This document shows positions 23,756 to 34,873 of a stretch of DNA of 64,000 nucleotides, piece after piece. Source of the stretch: Warburgia ugandensis (Eukaryota > Streptophyta > Magnoliopsida > Canellales > Canellaceae); contig CP141130.1 in the NCBI GenBank assembly GCA_035236585.1, positions 76,765,944 through 76,829,943 of the forward strand, in the 5' to 3' direction. The position numbers and the translations under genes are program-made. Each line of letters starts with the position of its first letter. The first letter of the stretch is position 1. A model generated the notes under the pieces. That model was not told the origin of the DNA. It made no database searches and was given only the letters and a program-made list of their open reading frames with translations.

Positions 23756-26700
23756 TCAATCTGGGTTTGGCTCAGCAACTATTTTCCTCGTAACATCATC
23801 ACCAGATCCACTAGCCACTGCTATCTCACCTAAGGGAAGAGAGAAAATTTAAGGAAACTAATCACCATAAGCTGAGCATGTATCTGGAAATACATATGCT
23901 GATCAAAAAGTTGACACGAACACAAGTAGAAAACAAATTCAGTTGAGAGAAAGTAATACCTGTTCCTAAGTCTGTACTTGCATAACCACCCAAAGAGAGT
24001 GTGTCTATGTCCTGCTCGGAAGATACAGGATCCAAGTCCATTGCATGGGTTGCTTCGGTCATCTCCACTTCGATAGCACTCCTATCCATTAACTTTGCAT
24101 CTGCCATCTTCATTATCTTGAGTTTTGCATCATGTATAGCACGCATCTCATAACTAATGAACAGCCAGCATGTGGAAAATACATAATCAAGGGAACAGTA
24201 GTTTGAGCAGAGAAAGGCCAAGTCAGTGTGATACAGATGAAAGAGTGAACAGAATTGCATGCCATTCACATACCTAGAGAAAGCAAGACCAGCAGCATGT
24301 TCAAAGATTTAAAATTTGCATGCTGTGCAATATTGTATGCATGGAGCTGAAGATGGAGTATTTGGAGCTATTTGGACAAGATACAAAGTTCATACGAATA
24401 CAAGATCCGTAGCATGTTTAAAGATTTGTGCTGTGTCATGATGCACACATATTGAGCAGGAGATGGTGTACACATTTTAAGCCACATGGACCAGATACGC
24501 CAGTAAAGAATCTTTTGCAAATATGCATGATACTGGATTCTAAAAGAATGGCTATTCCATTTGTCAAAGAGAAAAGTGTGTTCTACTCATATGGTCAAAC
24601 ATTAGAAAACAACTCCTGTTCCAAAGAGGATTTAAAAGGTTTCTCATCAGACTAAGACTTCAGTCAATAATGCAAAATGGCTATTCAAATCCCACAATGT
24701 CTGAGAAGTGCTGTGTGTGAACATATTGAGTCGCCGCTTCATATTCACTCTCCCATTTCTACTTCATCTATCTTGAGGTTTCTTGGGGCTGTCCGAGGCA
24801 ATGGAAAATGGGAGGACAATAATGCATGATTTTCCTTGGTTTAAAAAAAAAAAGCAAAATATCCTTATATCAGGAAATTAGATTAAAAAAAAGTCTAATA
24901 CAAACCTATGGCAAGCTAGGTTAATTTTTATTAACAAATATTTGGGATTCAAGAGGAAGTCTCTTGTTTAATATGCATTGGTGGCCGAAAGCAGGTTTCT
25001 CTTTTATTTCTCCATCTGGTGTGATGTTTCATGATTCTTCATGGATTAATTAGTCAAAGTGGTCGCATATAAATAACTGTAGCTACTGTGGCATATTCTC
25101 TGTAAAAGGTTAGTTGTTAGCTGCAGAAAATGCGACTAGGATGGAGGTAGGCCATGTGTTTCCCATCACTCCACCTTTGATACCAGTGAGTACCACAGTA
25201 AATTTCTGGAACCTTCATGAAGAAGCTGGCCGAAGCTCGTTTATCAATCTTAAAGGTTAGAAGATATTCCGCCTCTTGTATGGTTGTTACAAGAGATTAG
25301 TTTTTAAGATATTTAGTTTCTATATGATAAAAATGATCTTTCCTATACAGAATGTTATCGATGACATATGCAATTTGGTGGGGGTTGGGATGGCACAAAA
25401 AGGTGCGGCAAGCATGTACACACACAGCACAATAGGAGGAAGAAGGGAGGAAAGGATCTTTCTGCTGCATACTCGGTTTTAAGGTGAATGCCCACTAGAG
25501 GTGCAGTGAGAAGGCTGCAAGCATGGTGATAATGGTGAACGGAATGAAGCTAAAATTTAGTGACATGTGGTTAAACGACAAAGATCATTGCTCTTTCTGA
25601 AACACAAAAGCTGAGCATATGGACAGTCACAACGATCTTCACAGTCGAATGACATTGTCATGCGCTGCAAAGCTGGACTGGTGGCCAAGAATTTCAATCA
25701 AAAGGACATACCAGTATCGTCTGAGGTACCTTTTATACCCCATTTGAGGAGTAGACTTATCTCGTGCAAATGCTCTGCAGTCCTTTAAGTTTAGCCTTCT
25801 ATTGAAGAAAATTGTCAAGAAGGTTTAAACAAGCCAGACCATTAAACAAAATTATTGAGAACTCACTCCAGAAGTCTAGTAAAGAGATTATGGTGGGTCA
25901 AAATTTTAAACAGTCTGTAAAGATCATTTAAGTGGATTACCAACAATATATATCATAAATATGCTTGACCATTCTCCCAGAACTTGAGAGATCCAGAAGA
26001 CAAAAGCTTATTCCAAACAATGCAGCAAGTACATGAGCAACAAGGTTTATCTTGCCAAGAAGTAAACATCTGAAAAGTTAACTATCTTATGATATATGAA
26101 GAATACTGCAATTCTAAAACTTTCAATCTACCACAAGCTCAGTGAAACCCAACAGTAAAGTAATTTAACAACATTCATTTATAAGGTGACTCAAATGGCA
26201 TTGATGTATTTTGCACCAAAAATCAACCAACAAAGAAGCTCAAAAAAAAAAAAGAAAAAAAAAAGGCACTTACAAAGAAATGTAGCTTTTAACAAGCACA
26301 AAATATGTTCTCCAATACTGTCAAGAAATGAAAAGGAGGTACTTACGGAGCAATGTAGCTCTTGACAAGCATAAAATATATTCTCCAAAATTGTTGCTCC
26401 TTCATATGACGTGGGCATAAAACATATCTAAGGAATGATATTTCCTGTAAAAAAATTAAACAATAAAGTTAGCAAAGTCACTGATGGTTCTTACATAGCT
26501 GAGTTGAAATAGGCATAAATTTGGCAATGTAACTTCCAAAAGAGAGGTAATAGCCATCAGTAATATATAACATCAATAAAATAGACAAAAAGATATATGC
26601 AGTGGAGTACATCTGGTGAATATGTCAAATAAAATGTGTAGCAGGAAGAAGGCCTTGATCAATAGTTCAAACCACACTCAAATGCAGGGCATTTCCCATT

Positions 26701-28362
26701 GATATAGGACCATCTCACCATCCTCATAGTGTACGAGATGAATGTACACACTTCAATTAGGTCAAATTCTATGGTTATTATATTTTTCATTCTGTCAAAA
26801 ATGATTTCATGGTAAAGATGTTTATGACCTCCCACTCTGTGTCTTACAGTAATGATTCCTTTGGCATAACACTCTATCACAAGAATGCTGTCAACAGATC
26901 AAACTATGCCATGGATTGGATTTTATTTGATGTTCTACAGCTCCATAGTGTGCCCTCAGCATAGAAGCTCTGTATAAATGCACACTGTTATGTTCTTAAA
27001 GTATTTTGATTTAAGTTCATTTCTAAAATGTGATACTTCCTAGAAGAAAATATAACTAATAAAGTTAGCAAACAAAACCATTAGTCCCTGACAGTTCTTA
27101 CATAGATGAGTTGAAAATGGCATTAGAATTAATGTGTAACACATCATCAATATATTATAACCTCAACAAAAAAAAAAGGAAACATAGCGTTTCCTCCTCA
27201 ATGGCGTAGTTACGTGGCCTCTTTTGTTATTGTATACTCAAGTCATATCTCTACACTGCATGCTTCAATCAGATCGAGACAACTACAGTTTCCAACATGC
27301 CATTCACTATGAGGCTATTAACTCCATGACCTAAAGAGCAGGAGTAAACAGGGATGTCATCTGGGAGATAGACAGCTACGTCTGTAGATTAGCTCCATTC
27401 TACAGAAGCTCATTGTCTGGGTCACGGATGAGTTTATGGATCCTTCACCCAAAGCATGAATGAAACTAATAGCACCGAGGTGCTGTACTGAATCAAGCAA
27501 GGCCATGAAATTCCACAACTGTTCCTAGATTAGAGAAATTTACATGCAATAGAGATTGTGAATCATGATTTACCATATAAGCTTATTTCAAATGGCCCAT
27601 GAAGCATGCTTCTGAACCATTTAATCTTTATGCACTGACAGATGGGGCTGATTTCTAGGTCCCTGTGATAGTTGATGTGATACCCAAGTTATCATAAAGA
27701 TTGTACTGATACTAATGCAAGAAAATCAATTTTAGCATAAAGTAATTTAATTTGACATGAAACTAAGCAGGAAACAATGCAGAACACAATAATGAAGCAT
27801 AATTGATAAAGCGAATTACTATTATTCTGTTGCGTCACGTACTAATAAGTAGCATGGTATTATCCGATAAATTATTACAAACTTAAAAATTTTATAAACT
27901 ATAGAACTGAATATCTGGAAACTGAAAAATCTCAACTTTAGCATTGCAAACAAACGGCCAAAAGATGAAGAGCAACGACCAACCTTAACAGCTGAAAGCA
28001 CAAGCATAGCATGCCGCTCCTGCCATTCTGTGAGATCTTGCCTAACATTTCTGCTAGATGTCGTCGGTAAATACCCATCATCTACAGTAACCCTAAATCG
28101 AACTTAATTAATTTAAAACAAACGGAAAAATAACATTTCCATTTATTTTCAAACTGAACTGAAAATCATCAGCAGAATACCCCGGATTTTGGATTTGAAA
28201 ATCCTTGAATGTTTCCAAGGTGAAGCCTTTAACAAAATCTCGAAGTTGCTCTGTAACTCCATATTGTAGGAGAGTTGCCTCGTCTTCCCCGTTTTGCTGA
28301 GGCCTAGGTGTTTGTGGTTTTTTCTGAAAGACTCGTCGAAACCACGACGGAGATGAATCCAT
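23756..28362 (-). CDS. BSD-domain-containing protein
   Basis: Five minus-strand exons: 28181-28362, 27984-28092, 26347-26444, 23960-24153 and 23756-23829. All junctions are GT-AG and phases fit, giving 218 aa. The ATG at 28362 (MDSSPSWFRRVFQKK) is the first; GTG at 28371 is not a plausible start. The N-terminus has YGVTEQLRDFVKGFTLETFK (34-53), the conserved entry of plant BSD proteins. The BSD region is at about 76-130 (RQDLTEWQERHAMLVLSAVK, then EISFLRYVLCPRHMKEQQFW with the hallmark FW, then RIYFMLVKSYIAP). A charged helix follows (YEMRAIHDAKLKIMKMADAK) and an acidic, Ser-rich C-terminus. The family is named after BTF2-like, synapse-associated and DOS2-like proteins; the role of this plant branch is not settled. 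Exon 2 could instead use AG at 28082, but that breaks the frame, so the acceptor at 28093 is preferred. A 44-nt copy of the exon-3 end lies next to exon 3. Confidence 0.9.
24291..24505. repeat. Diverged tandem duplication inside BSD intron 3
   Basis: The segment beginning gcagcatgttcaaagattt (about 24291-24384) is repeated in altered form beginning gtagcatgtttaaagattt (about 24411-24505). Both copies end near ggaca/ccagatac. The unit is about 115-120 bp. No known element is recognised. Confidence 0.6.
26274..26317 (-). other. Candidate mini-exon: duplicated 3' end of BSD exon 3
   Basis: On the minus strand, an acceptor (ttcatttcttgacag) ends at 26318, then 44 nt run from 26317 to 26274, then a donor (gtaagtg). 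The 44 nt match the last 44 nt of exon 3 at 36 positions. They encode YWRTYFVLVKSYIS where exon 3 has FWRIYFMLVKSYIA. The entry phase (0) and exit phase (2) equal those of exon 3. Splicing exon 2 to this copy and then to exon 4 would keep the frame. The gap to exon 3 is 29 nt, too short for a plant intron, so the two could only be used as alternatives. Exclusion of exon 3 would remove EISFLRYVLCPRHMKEQQ. Confidence 0.55.
26434..27180. repeat. Intronic duplication next to BSD exon 3
   Basis: About 150 bp just upstream of exon 3 (26440-26590; aataaagttagcaaag, gttcttacatagctgag) recurs at 27036-27180 (aataaagttagcaaac, gttcttacatagatgag). The second copy starts at a sequence resembling the exon-3 acceptor and first exon bases (complement of tgatacttcctag). 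It is a second, older duplication around the same exon. Confidence 0.6.
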
Positions 28363-28475
28363 ACCTTCCACTACCTAACTTTTAACTGCAGACCTTTGCT
28401 TGTTTCTTCTCTCTTTAGTTCTTTCGTACCGCTTAAATAGAGTAAGATGGGCAGAATGGGAAATCTCGGAGATGC

Positions 28476-28660
28476 CAAAAAAGGCACTCCCGGTCCACCA
28501 AGCTTCTGCTTACGGGGGTTCAGGACAAGGCAGACCACAAGAGTTTATAATAGAGAGTCTATAATAAAGAGCCTTCTCTTATATGTATAAAAGGCTGTTT
28601 TCACGTATTAAACCCATGACATCAAGGTCACATGACGACAACCTTGAAGAACCCAAAGGC
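28476..28660 (-). mobile_element. Au-type SINE upstream of the BSD gene
   Basis: The minus strand shows the degenerate Au SINE order: complement of ccttgaagaacccaaagg at the head, a ggtcatgggtt-like box B, aaaggctgttttcacg in complement, and a terminal block at 28476-28500. Internal sequence around 28540-28590 is expanded or rearranged. It starts about 115 bp upstream of the BSD start codon, in the same orientation, so it lies in or near that gene's promoter. Confidence 0.7.
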
Positions 28661-28789
28661 TTAAACTTTGAAAGAAGGCATAGAAATTGAATATGTCTTA
28701 CACAAAAACGTGCCAGATAAAGGTGATAAGCATTAAGCAATCATGAATAAGCTTCGGTATGAACTGACTTGCATTAGGGTTAATCTTGG

Positions 28790-29180
28790 TTGGATAATCT
28801 TATTTAAATATTGCGATTTAAATTTTTGGTATGGACTTGGCTTTGACACAAATATATATTTAATATGTTTACTACCACATAACTGAAATAATTTATGAAA
28901 ATTATTGTAGTGGTTAATAGATTATACCTTTTTATTTCATTTAACTGTTATAAATTTATTTGACTATTACAAAATTTAGTAATACTCTATACCAGTTTAT
29001 TTTATTCAACGTTATAAACTTATTTTTAACTATTACAAATTTAAATAACAATTATGATGACACATGTCTATAAATAAGGGTTTAAAACCCAGAGAAAAGT
29101 ACAACAGAAAACTTTAGTTTTCTTGAATCTAGAATACTATATTCTAACTGTTGTTTACAAGAGGCAATGACATATTCGAG
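28790..29180 (+). repeat. Copia LTR, copy 1 of a direct pair
   Basis: It aligns along its length with 31430-31800. Shared blocks include tatacctttttatttc, aaatttatttgactattaca, catgtctataaa, aactttagttttct and acatattcgagttcaag. Orientation is the same in both copies. The ends are approximate, and no clear target duplication is seen. Confidence 0.7.
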
Positions 29181-30071
29181 TTCAAGCTTGTTAGGTTGAA
29201 AGTGTAGCTTGTTGGTCATTGTATTCTGGGAGATGTTTGCCAAAAGTCCTAACTGCACTACTGGGAGGCAATTTCGTCTTAAGAAAAGTGCCTCGGTTCA
29301 TGCCTCAACCACAATTGATAAGTTTAAATCCTCCTTTGATTTTATTTATTTATTCTTCAGCCCTTTCTTTTACAAGTTTTTCTATCTTTGTCACTTTCTC
29401 AAACATATATGAAAACGAAAAACCTAACAACTTAAGAAGAAAATTCCTTTTTTCCCTTTTCTTATCATGGCTATTAGTTAGATTGAGAAAAGGAAATATC
29501 TAGAATTTTAGTGATTGGATATATGAACGGCAGGATTTTCAAATTGTGATATGTATTAACAAAAGATAGAATTCTTTGCTAGAAAAAGAGAAATAGAAAG
29601 AGGCATATGCATTCTCCTATCTAAGCAAAGAGTTGGACGAATTAAATGATCTTAACCATTTCATTCAGTGGACTAGAACGGAGGATTAAACAAATATTAA
29701 CATTGGATTCAAGTCTTAGAGCCATATGGTTAAGAACGCAAAAGCAATAAGATCTCTAGGTCGCACCATCCACATTAGTGATGGTCGACTAATGCTAGGT
29801 GATCATATATGAGTGTGTTTTTCAGCAAAAAGATGTTATTAGGATTGGTAATGTAAAAATCAACTCTTTTATTTCTTTGAAGTAGATGGAGATTGATCTC
29901 TAGAGAGATGTCGTTCTTTTAAGCATATTTGCTCAATAATTCTTTTATATCATGTTTGGAGGCATTGTAGACACTCTTAGCATATATTAGGGGCTAGAGA
30001 GCTGTCTTATAACTTCATAGTCATTGTTCAACATGTGTTGGAAGACTTGAACTAGATGAAATTATTTAGGT
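29181..30071. other. Sequence between Copia LTR copies, no coding capacity
   Basis: The first part (29200-29340; caaaagtcctaactgcac) may still belong to an LTR or leader. No gag or pol motif was found in any frame up to the SINE at 30072. Confidence 0.35.
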
Positions 30072-30256
30072 GTTGGAGCTGCTGCTGACGCAACAGTAAA
30101 AGTTGTCATCATGTAACCTTGAGGTCATGGGTTCAAGGTGTGCAATCAGCCTCTTGCAAAATGCAAGGTACGGCTACCTACAATAGGCCCTTGTGGTCCG
30201 CCTCTTCCTAGACCCCGCATAGGTGGGAGCTTCGTGCACCGGAACTGCCCCTTTTT
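30072..30256 (+). mobile_element. Au-type SINE, plus strand
   Basis: It has ttggagctgctgctgacgc at the tRNA-like head, aggtcatgggttcaaggtgt as box B, cagcctcttgcaaaatgcaa, ggcccttgtggtccgcctct, ccccgcataggtgggagctt and the terminal cgtgcaccggaactgcccct followed by a T run. Complete and fairly well preserved. Confidence 0.9.
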
Positions 30257-30948
30257 AGTTGTTGTTGATCTTATTACAAATGTCATGTGTATTCGTGTAG
30301 CAGCCATGTTTGGTCCCTAAGAAATACTACAAGAGACTTCTAGGGAATGGCTCAAGTTTCCATGTTTTTACCTATATGAGATATGAGATTTAAAAACTCA
30401 AAGAAAGCTTCTTACAATAATAATCACTATCGTTCAAAAAATGAATTAGATAAACAAAACAAACTAGATCAAGTTGGATAATATTCAAGATATGAGATGC
30501 CTGCATATGGACTGATGCTATGATTGAAATTGAGAAATACAAATTTTGGCATTTGCATAGTCATCCCAACTATGGCTATGCCAATGAATTGCCTAGAATT
30601 ATTCAAGAAATTGGATGTTGGTAATGACTATTATGCTTACCATATATTAATTCTTGTGAAATGTCTTGTTAATAGTAATTGGCATAGATGAGATTAAATG
30701 AGTGGTTCACTGCTATAGTGACTTAGTATGTGTTAATACCAAGAGATAAATTTGTGATACAATAACGGTCCAATAAATTATTGACCAATAAATTGATAAT
30801 CACACTAAGATAATATGATAGCTCCACTCCCAACTTGGCTAACATGGTAAATTAATAATCTCAACAAATTTCTAAGATAATACCTCTTTAGAATTTTGTT
30901 AAGGACCCACTAAATATACAAGTTAATATTAAGTTCAAAATTTCCAGC

Positions 30949-30949
<1 letters not shown>

Positions 30950-31027
<78 letters not shown>
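30950..31027 (+). repeat. (GA)n microsatellite, about 78 bp
   Basis: Uninterrupted GA units. The Leu/Ser-repeat reverse frame across it is an artefact of the repeat. Confidence 0.95.
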
Positions 31028-31030
<3 letters not shown>

Positions 31031-31205
31031 TTTGTTTGGTTATCAAGGGAAACTTGATGGTTAGAGGAAAATTAGGTACTAAGGGCAAATATGCATTGAC
31101 TCAAGAGAGAAAGAAGAAAGAAAGAGAGTGATAGATTTGGCCGTTCAAAGAAAAGAGGAAAAGATTGACACTTTTTTATAAAATAATACAAACAACAATA
31201 GTTCC

Positions 31206-31230
31206 ATATATATATATATATATATATATT
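31206..31230 (+). repeat. (TA)n microsatellite
   Basis: About twelve TA units. Confidence 0.9.
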
Positions 31231-31429
31231 TGAGATTTGTTGACAAAATAAAATCCTGCTAAGTTAATAAATAAATAATCTTTCTCCCAAGGCTATTAGT
31301 TGCTGGACCTTTTTACTATAACAAGAAGTTGCAAAGAGAATGCAAAGGCTAAAACGAGAACTCTATAGAGTGAACTCATGGAAAAATCCTAACTGGAGTA
31401 ACTTAGATGTTCTAATTGCCTCTAAGATT

Positions 31430-31800
31430 TTGCTTTCAAATATTCTATTGTTTTCAAATTTTTGTTTTGTACTTGGCTTGCATACAAATGTATATTTAAT
31501 CTATTTACGACACAATTGTAATAATTTGTGGATACATTATACCTTTTTATTTCTCTTAAGCACTACAAATTTATTTGATTGTTACAAAATTAAGTAATAC
31601 TTAAACTAATTTATTTCATTTAACCATTACAAACTTATTTGACCATTATAAACTTAAGCAACAATTATCATGTCTCATGTCTATAAAAAAGGGGTTAAAG
31701 CCCAAAGAGAAGCGAAATAAAAAAACTTTAGTTTTCTCAAATCTAGTATACTATTATGTTTGTTGTTTTGACAAACAATTACATATTCAAGTTCAAGCAA
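31430..31800 (+). repeat. Copia LTR, copy 2 of a direct pair
   Basis: Aligns with 28790-29180 in the same orientation. It lies directly left of a Copia internal region (31801 onward), so it may be that element's 5' LTR, with copy 1 being an older or second element of the family. Ends approximate. Confidence 0.7.
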
Positions 31801-32272
31801 TCAGATGAGTTGGTTATATCATCTAAAGGTATAAGCCCTGCTTGCTCCAACTCTTTATCTTGATTTGCTATTATCTACTTCTCAAAGTATAAGAATTATC
31901 TAAGTTTTTGAAAAATGAATCTCTAAATAACCTAAGTTTTTTAATTTTGATGTTTCCTTTAAATGTTTTCAAAGTGAAAGTTGCTAAAACTTTTAATCCC
32001 ACATTGCTTCAAGGAAGAAACTTGTTGAGCTTATATTAGAAGTTTGTTTTCAATACGTGTAGAGAGAGAGATAGCAAAAAGTGGAAAAATCTGTATCACA
32101 TGAAGCAAAATTTAATTAGCCACTAATTCAATCTTTACTTTGGCTAACTGTAACTTTATGATATGTTTGATCTTTGTTTATAGTTTATGACTTTAAGATG
32201 ACTTTTTAGATGTACTATGATAAGTTGTCTGAAATGTAGAAATAGATCTAATTGTCAGATCATGTGAAGCCT

Positions 32273-32508
32273 TGGCCGATGAGGGCGGGCCAAGAGGGCT
32301 GGCAGGCTTCTAAGCAAGGTGAAAGACTGAGAGTTAGTCCCACATCGCTAGGGGGAAAGTTACTGGGCTCTTGATAAGAGTGATGAGGACTTTCCTTGCA
32401 ACGAGGCCTTTTCCCTGAGCAACTAGGGAAGAACAAAACCGTGCGGGGTGTATGGGCACTCCGGCACGGACAATATCGTTGCAGGGTGTGGGCCCTCGGG
32501 CTGTTACA
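32273..32508 (+). mobile_element. Solo LTR of a TRIM-like element with 5-bp target duplication
   Basis: It starts TGTGAAGCCTTGG and ends GGGCTGTTACA, with perfect GATCA on both sides (32268-32272 and 32509-32513). It carries the same blocks as the TRIM LTRs at 34767-38411 in reverse orientation (gagagttagtcccacatcgc; complement of aggcctcgtt). TG…CA ends plus a 5-bp duplication are the mark of LTR-element integration. The presence of one LTR only implies LTR-LTR recombination. Confidence 0.85.
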
Positions 32509-34873
32509 GATCATCACCTATCTTTTGAGTTTGAGGAACGTCTTCAAAAGTTGCTTATGCCTGCCCACATTAAGGCTTTAGTATCTTAAAGTGGTTTACC
32601 AGTGATCCCATAAGCAATCTCTTATTTATAGAGTGGGAGAATAATACTTCAAAGAAATTATATTTGGTGCATGCTCAATCCTAATTAATCTAGTCTTCAA
32701 AATTGATATTCTTGAGCCTTTCCAAGTGGGAGCAATAATACTAAACTTCCATTATCATGGAATAATTTTAAGAAGAAACTTTTACATAAGAATGAAGAGT
32801 TCACAAATAAGCAACTTCAAAAACATCTATGAATTGAAGAAGAATCTCATTTTAAAGATTAAAAGGATAATTGTAAGAACAAATCTAAAATGACTTTTAC
32901 TTCATGTTATGGCTTGAATAAGAAAAATGAGAATCCTAAACCCAAGTCCTCCAATTCCAACGAGAGGAGAGCTTTTGAAGGAAATAAGGTCAAAAAGGAA
33001 AACAAGTTCTTTGCTTGTGGCAAGAGAGGGCATTTTGCTCCAGAGTGTTGACTTTATGTAAATGCTTAGTAAAAGACAAAAGCAAGTGCCACAAAAGAAT
33101 TCATAATTGCTATTGTAACTTTACCTTATGGGGATGTATTAAAAGAAGAATTGCCTAATCCCCCTATGCACTTGAAAAATCCAATAACTGATCAAGAGGT
33201 TCGCCTACTTGACTTATGAAAGATAATGAGGATTAATCAAGGAGGATTTTCTGTATAGTTGGACACCAAGAGCAAGTTGAAGGGAAGTTCACATGGTGGA
33301 CAAGAAAATGGACAGTGTAAAGGTACATGTGCATTTGTCCATTTGTTATCATGATAGAAGTATTTTAAGACATACAAAGAAGTTATAGATGGACAAAAAG
33401 TTCAAATGGAGAATGAGAATTGATCCAACGTTCTAGGAGAAGGCATTGTAGAGACTTCCTTTACTTTTAAGAAGAAAGTAAATCTATAAATGATCTTCAT
33501 ATATTAGAAATAAGAAAAGAGAAAATTAGTTTCCAATGTGTTATTGTGAAAAGGAGGAATTAAATCCATGTATGAATCTGGCAAGTTAATCTTGACCAAA
33601 AAGATATTTGTAAGGGATATTGTTATAAGGGCATAATTGTGTAATCTTTAAATAAAATGCTTGCTAATTTTGCTTATTTGATAGAGCCTTTGTCTTTATG
33701 GTATTTAAGATCAGAACATGCAAATTATAATGTTATTAGAAATATGATTAAATTAAGGTTACTTTTTAGTTGTCATAATGATGAATCTAATAAAATCCAA
33801 ATTTTCTAAAAAGACTTTTCAAACCATAAAAAGATCTTCTCAAATTTTGCATATTGTTTATTCAGATTTATGGGAGTTAAATGAGATTCTTACTAGAGGT
33901 AGTAAAAGATAATTACATTTGTAGATACCATTCTAGGTATATTTATTAAAGACAATAGATGAGGTGTTTTCCTATTTTAGATGTTACAAAGCCAAAGTTG
34001 ATAATTTTCATGACAAAGATTATAAAATAATAGAGGTGGTGAGTATTTCTCAAATGAATTTTTTTATTTTTGTGAAGAACATGGCATTTTTCATGAATGT
34101 ATTGCATGTTTTAAGCCCATGTGCACCAATTTACCTCTTAATCTTTGGGGAAAAGCATTGTTATATACATGCTTTATTTTAAATCAAATTTCTTTAAAGA
34201 ATTTGCATTTTTTTCTTAAGAATTGTGAAAAAGAAAGGACACCAAACTTTGAAATATTTAAGAGTGTGGGGTTTTTCAGCCTATTATGAAGTACATGATC
34301 CGTAAAGGACCAAATTAAGAACCAGAGAAATTAAAAGTATATTGATAGGTTATGCAAAAAACTAGTAAAGCATATAGGTTACTTGACTTAGATACTAATG
34401 TTGTTGTAAAATCAAGGGATGTTAAATTTTTTAAAGATATTAGAAAACAATGTAGAAGAACTACCTTCATCTAATCAATATAATGAATTTTCTTTACAAA
34501 AAAAAAAAGAAAGTGACACTCAAATAGAGCCTTGTAGGAGTACAAGGATTGGAAAAGAGAAGAACTTAGGTCCTGATTTCATAAATTCTCAATCTATCAT
34601 CTTCTTAGTTGGAGGAAATAGGAATAATATAATTCAATAAAATTTATTTTTTGTTATATACTGAAGATGATCCTAAATCTTACAAAGTAGCATTTACTTT
34701 AGAGATACAGTGTTTTGGGAAGAAGCTATACTTGTAATTCAATAAAATTTCTTAGATGCATAATAATGTAACAACCAGGGGTCCCATAGCAACGATATTG
34801 TTCATTTTGGCTACCTATACAGCCTCACAGTTTTGTTCCTCCCTTACGAGAAAAGGCCTCGTTCATGTGTATC

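Larger units (their letters stand above)
30257..31429. other. Unassigned AT-rich sequence with microsatellites
   Basis: No gene or element is recognised. It contains the GA and TA microsatellites listed separately. It may be the gutted internal part between the two Copia LTR copies. Confidence 0.35.

Noticed and set aside
28082..28092. AG at 28082 as acceptor of BSD exon 2
   Set aside because: It would put exon 1 and exon 2 out of frame; the AG at 28093-28094 restores it.
28363..28371. Start of the BSD protein at GTG (28371)
   Set aside because: The ATG at 28362 follows directly and matches the family start; GTG starts are not expected in plants.
30888..31088. Reverse-strand Leu/Ser repeat frame
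   Set aside because: It is the translation of the GA microsatellite.
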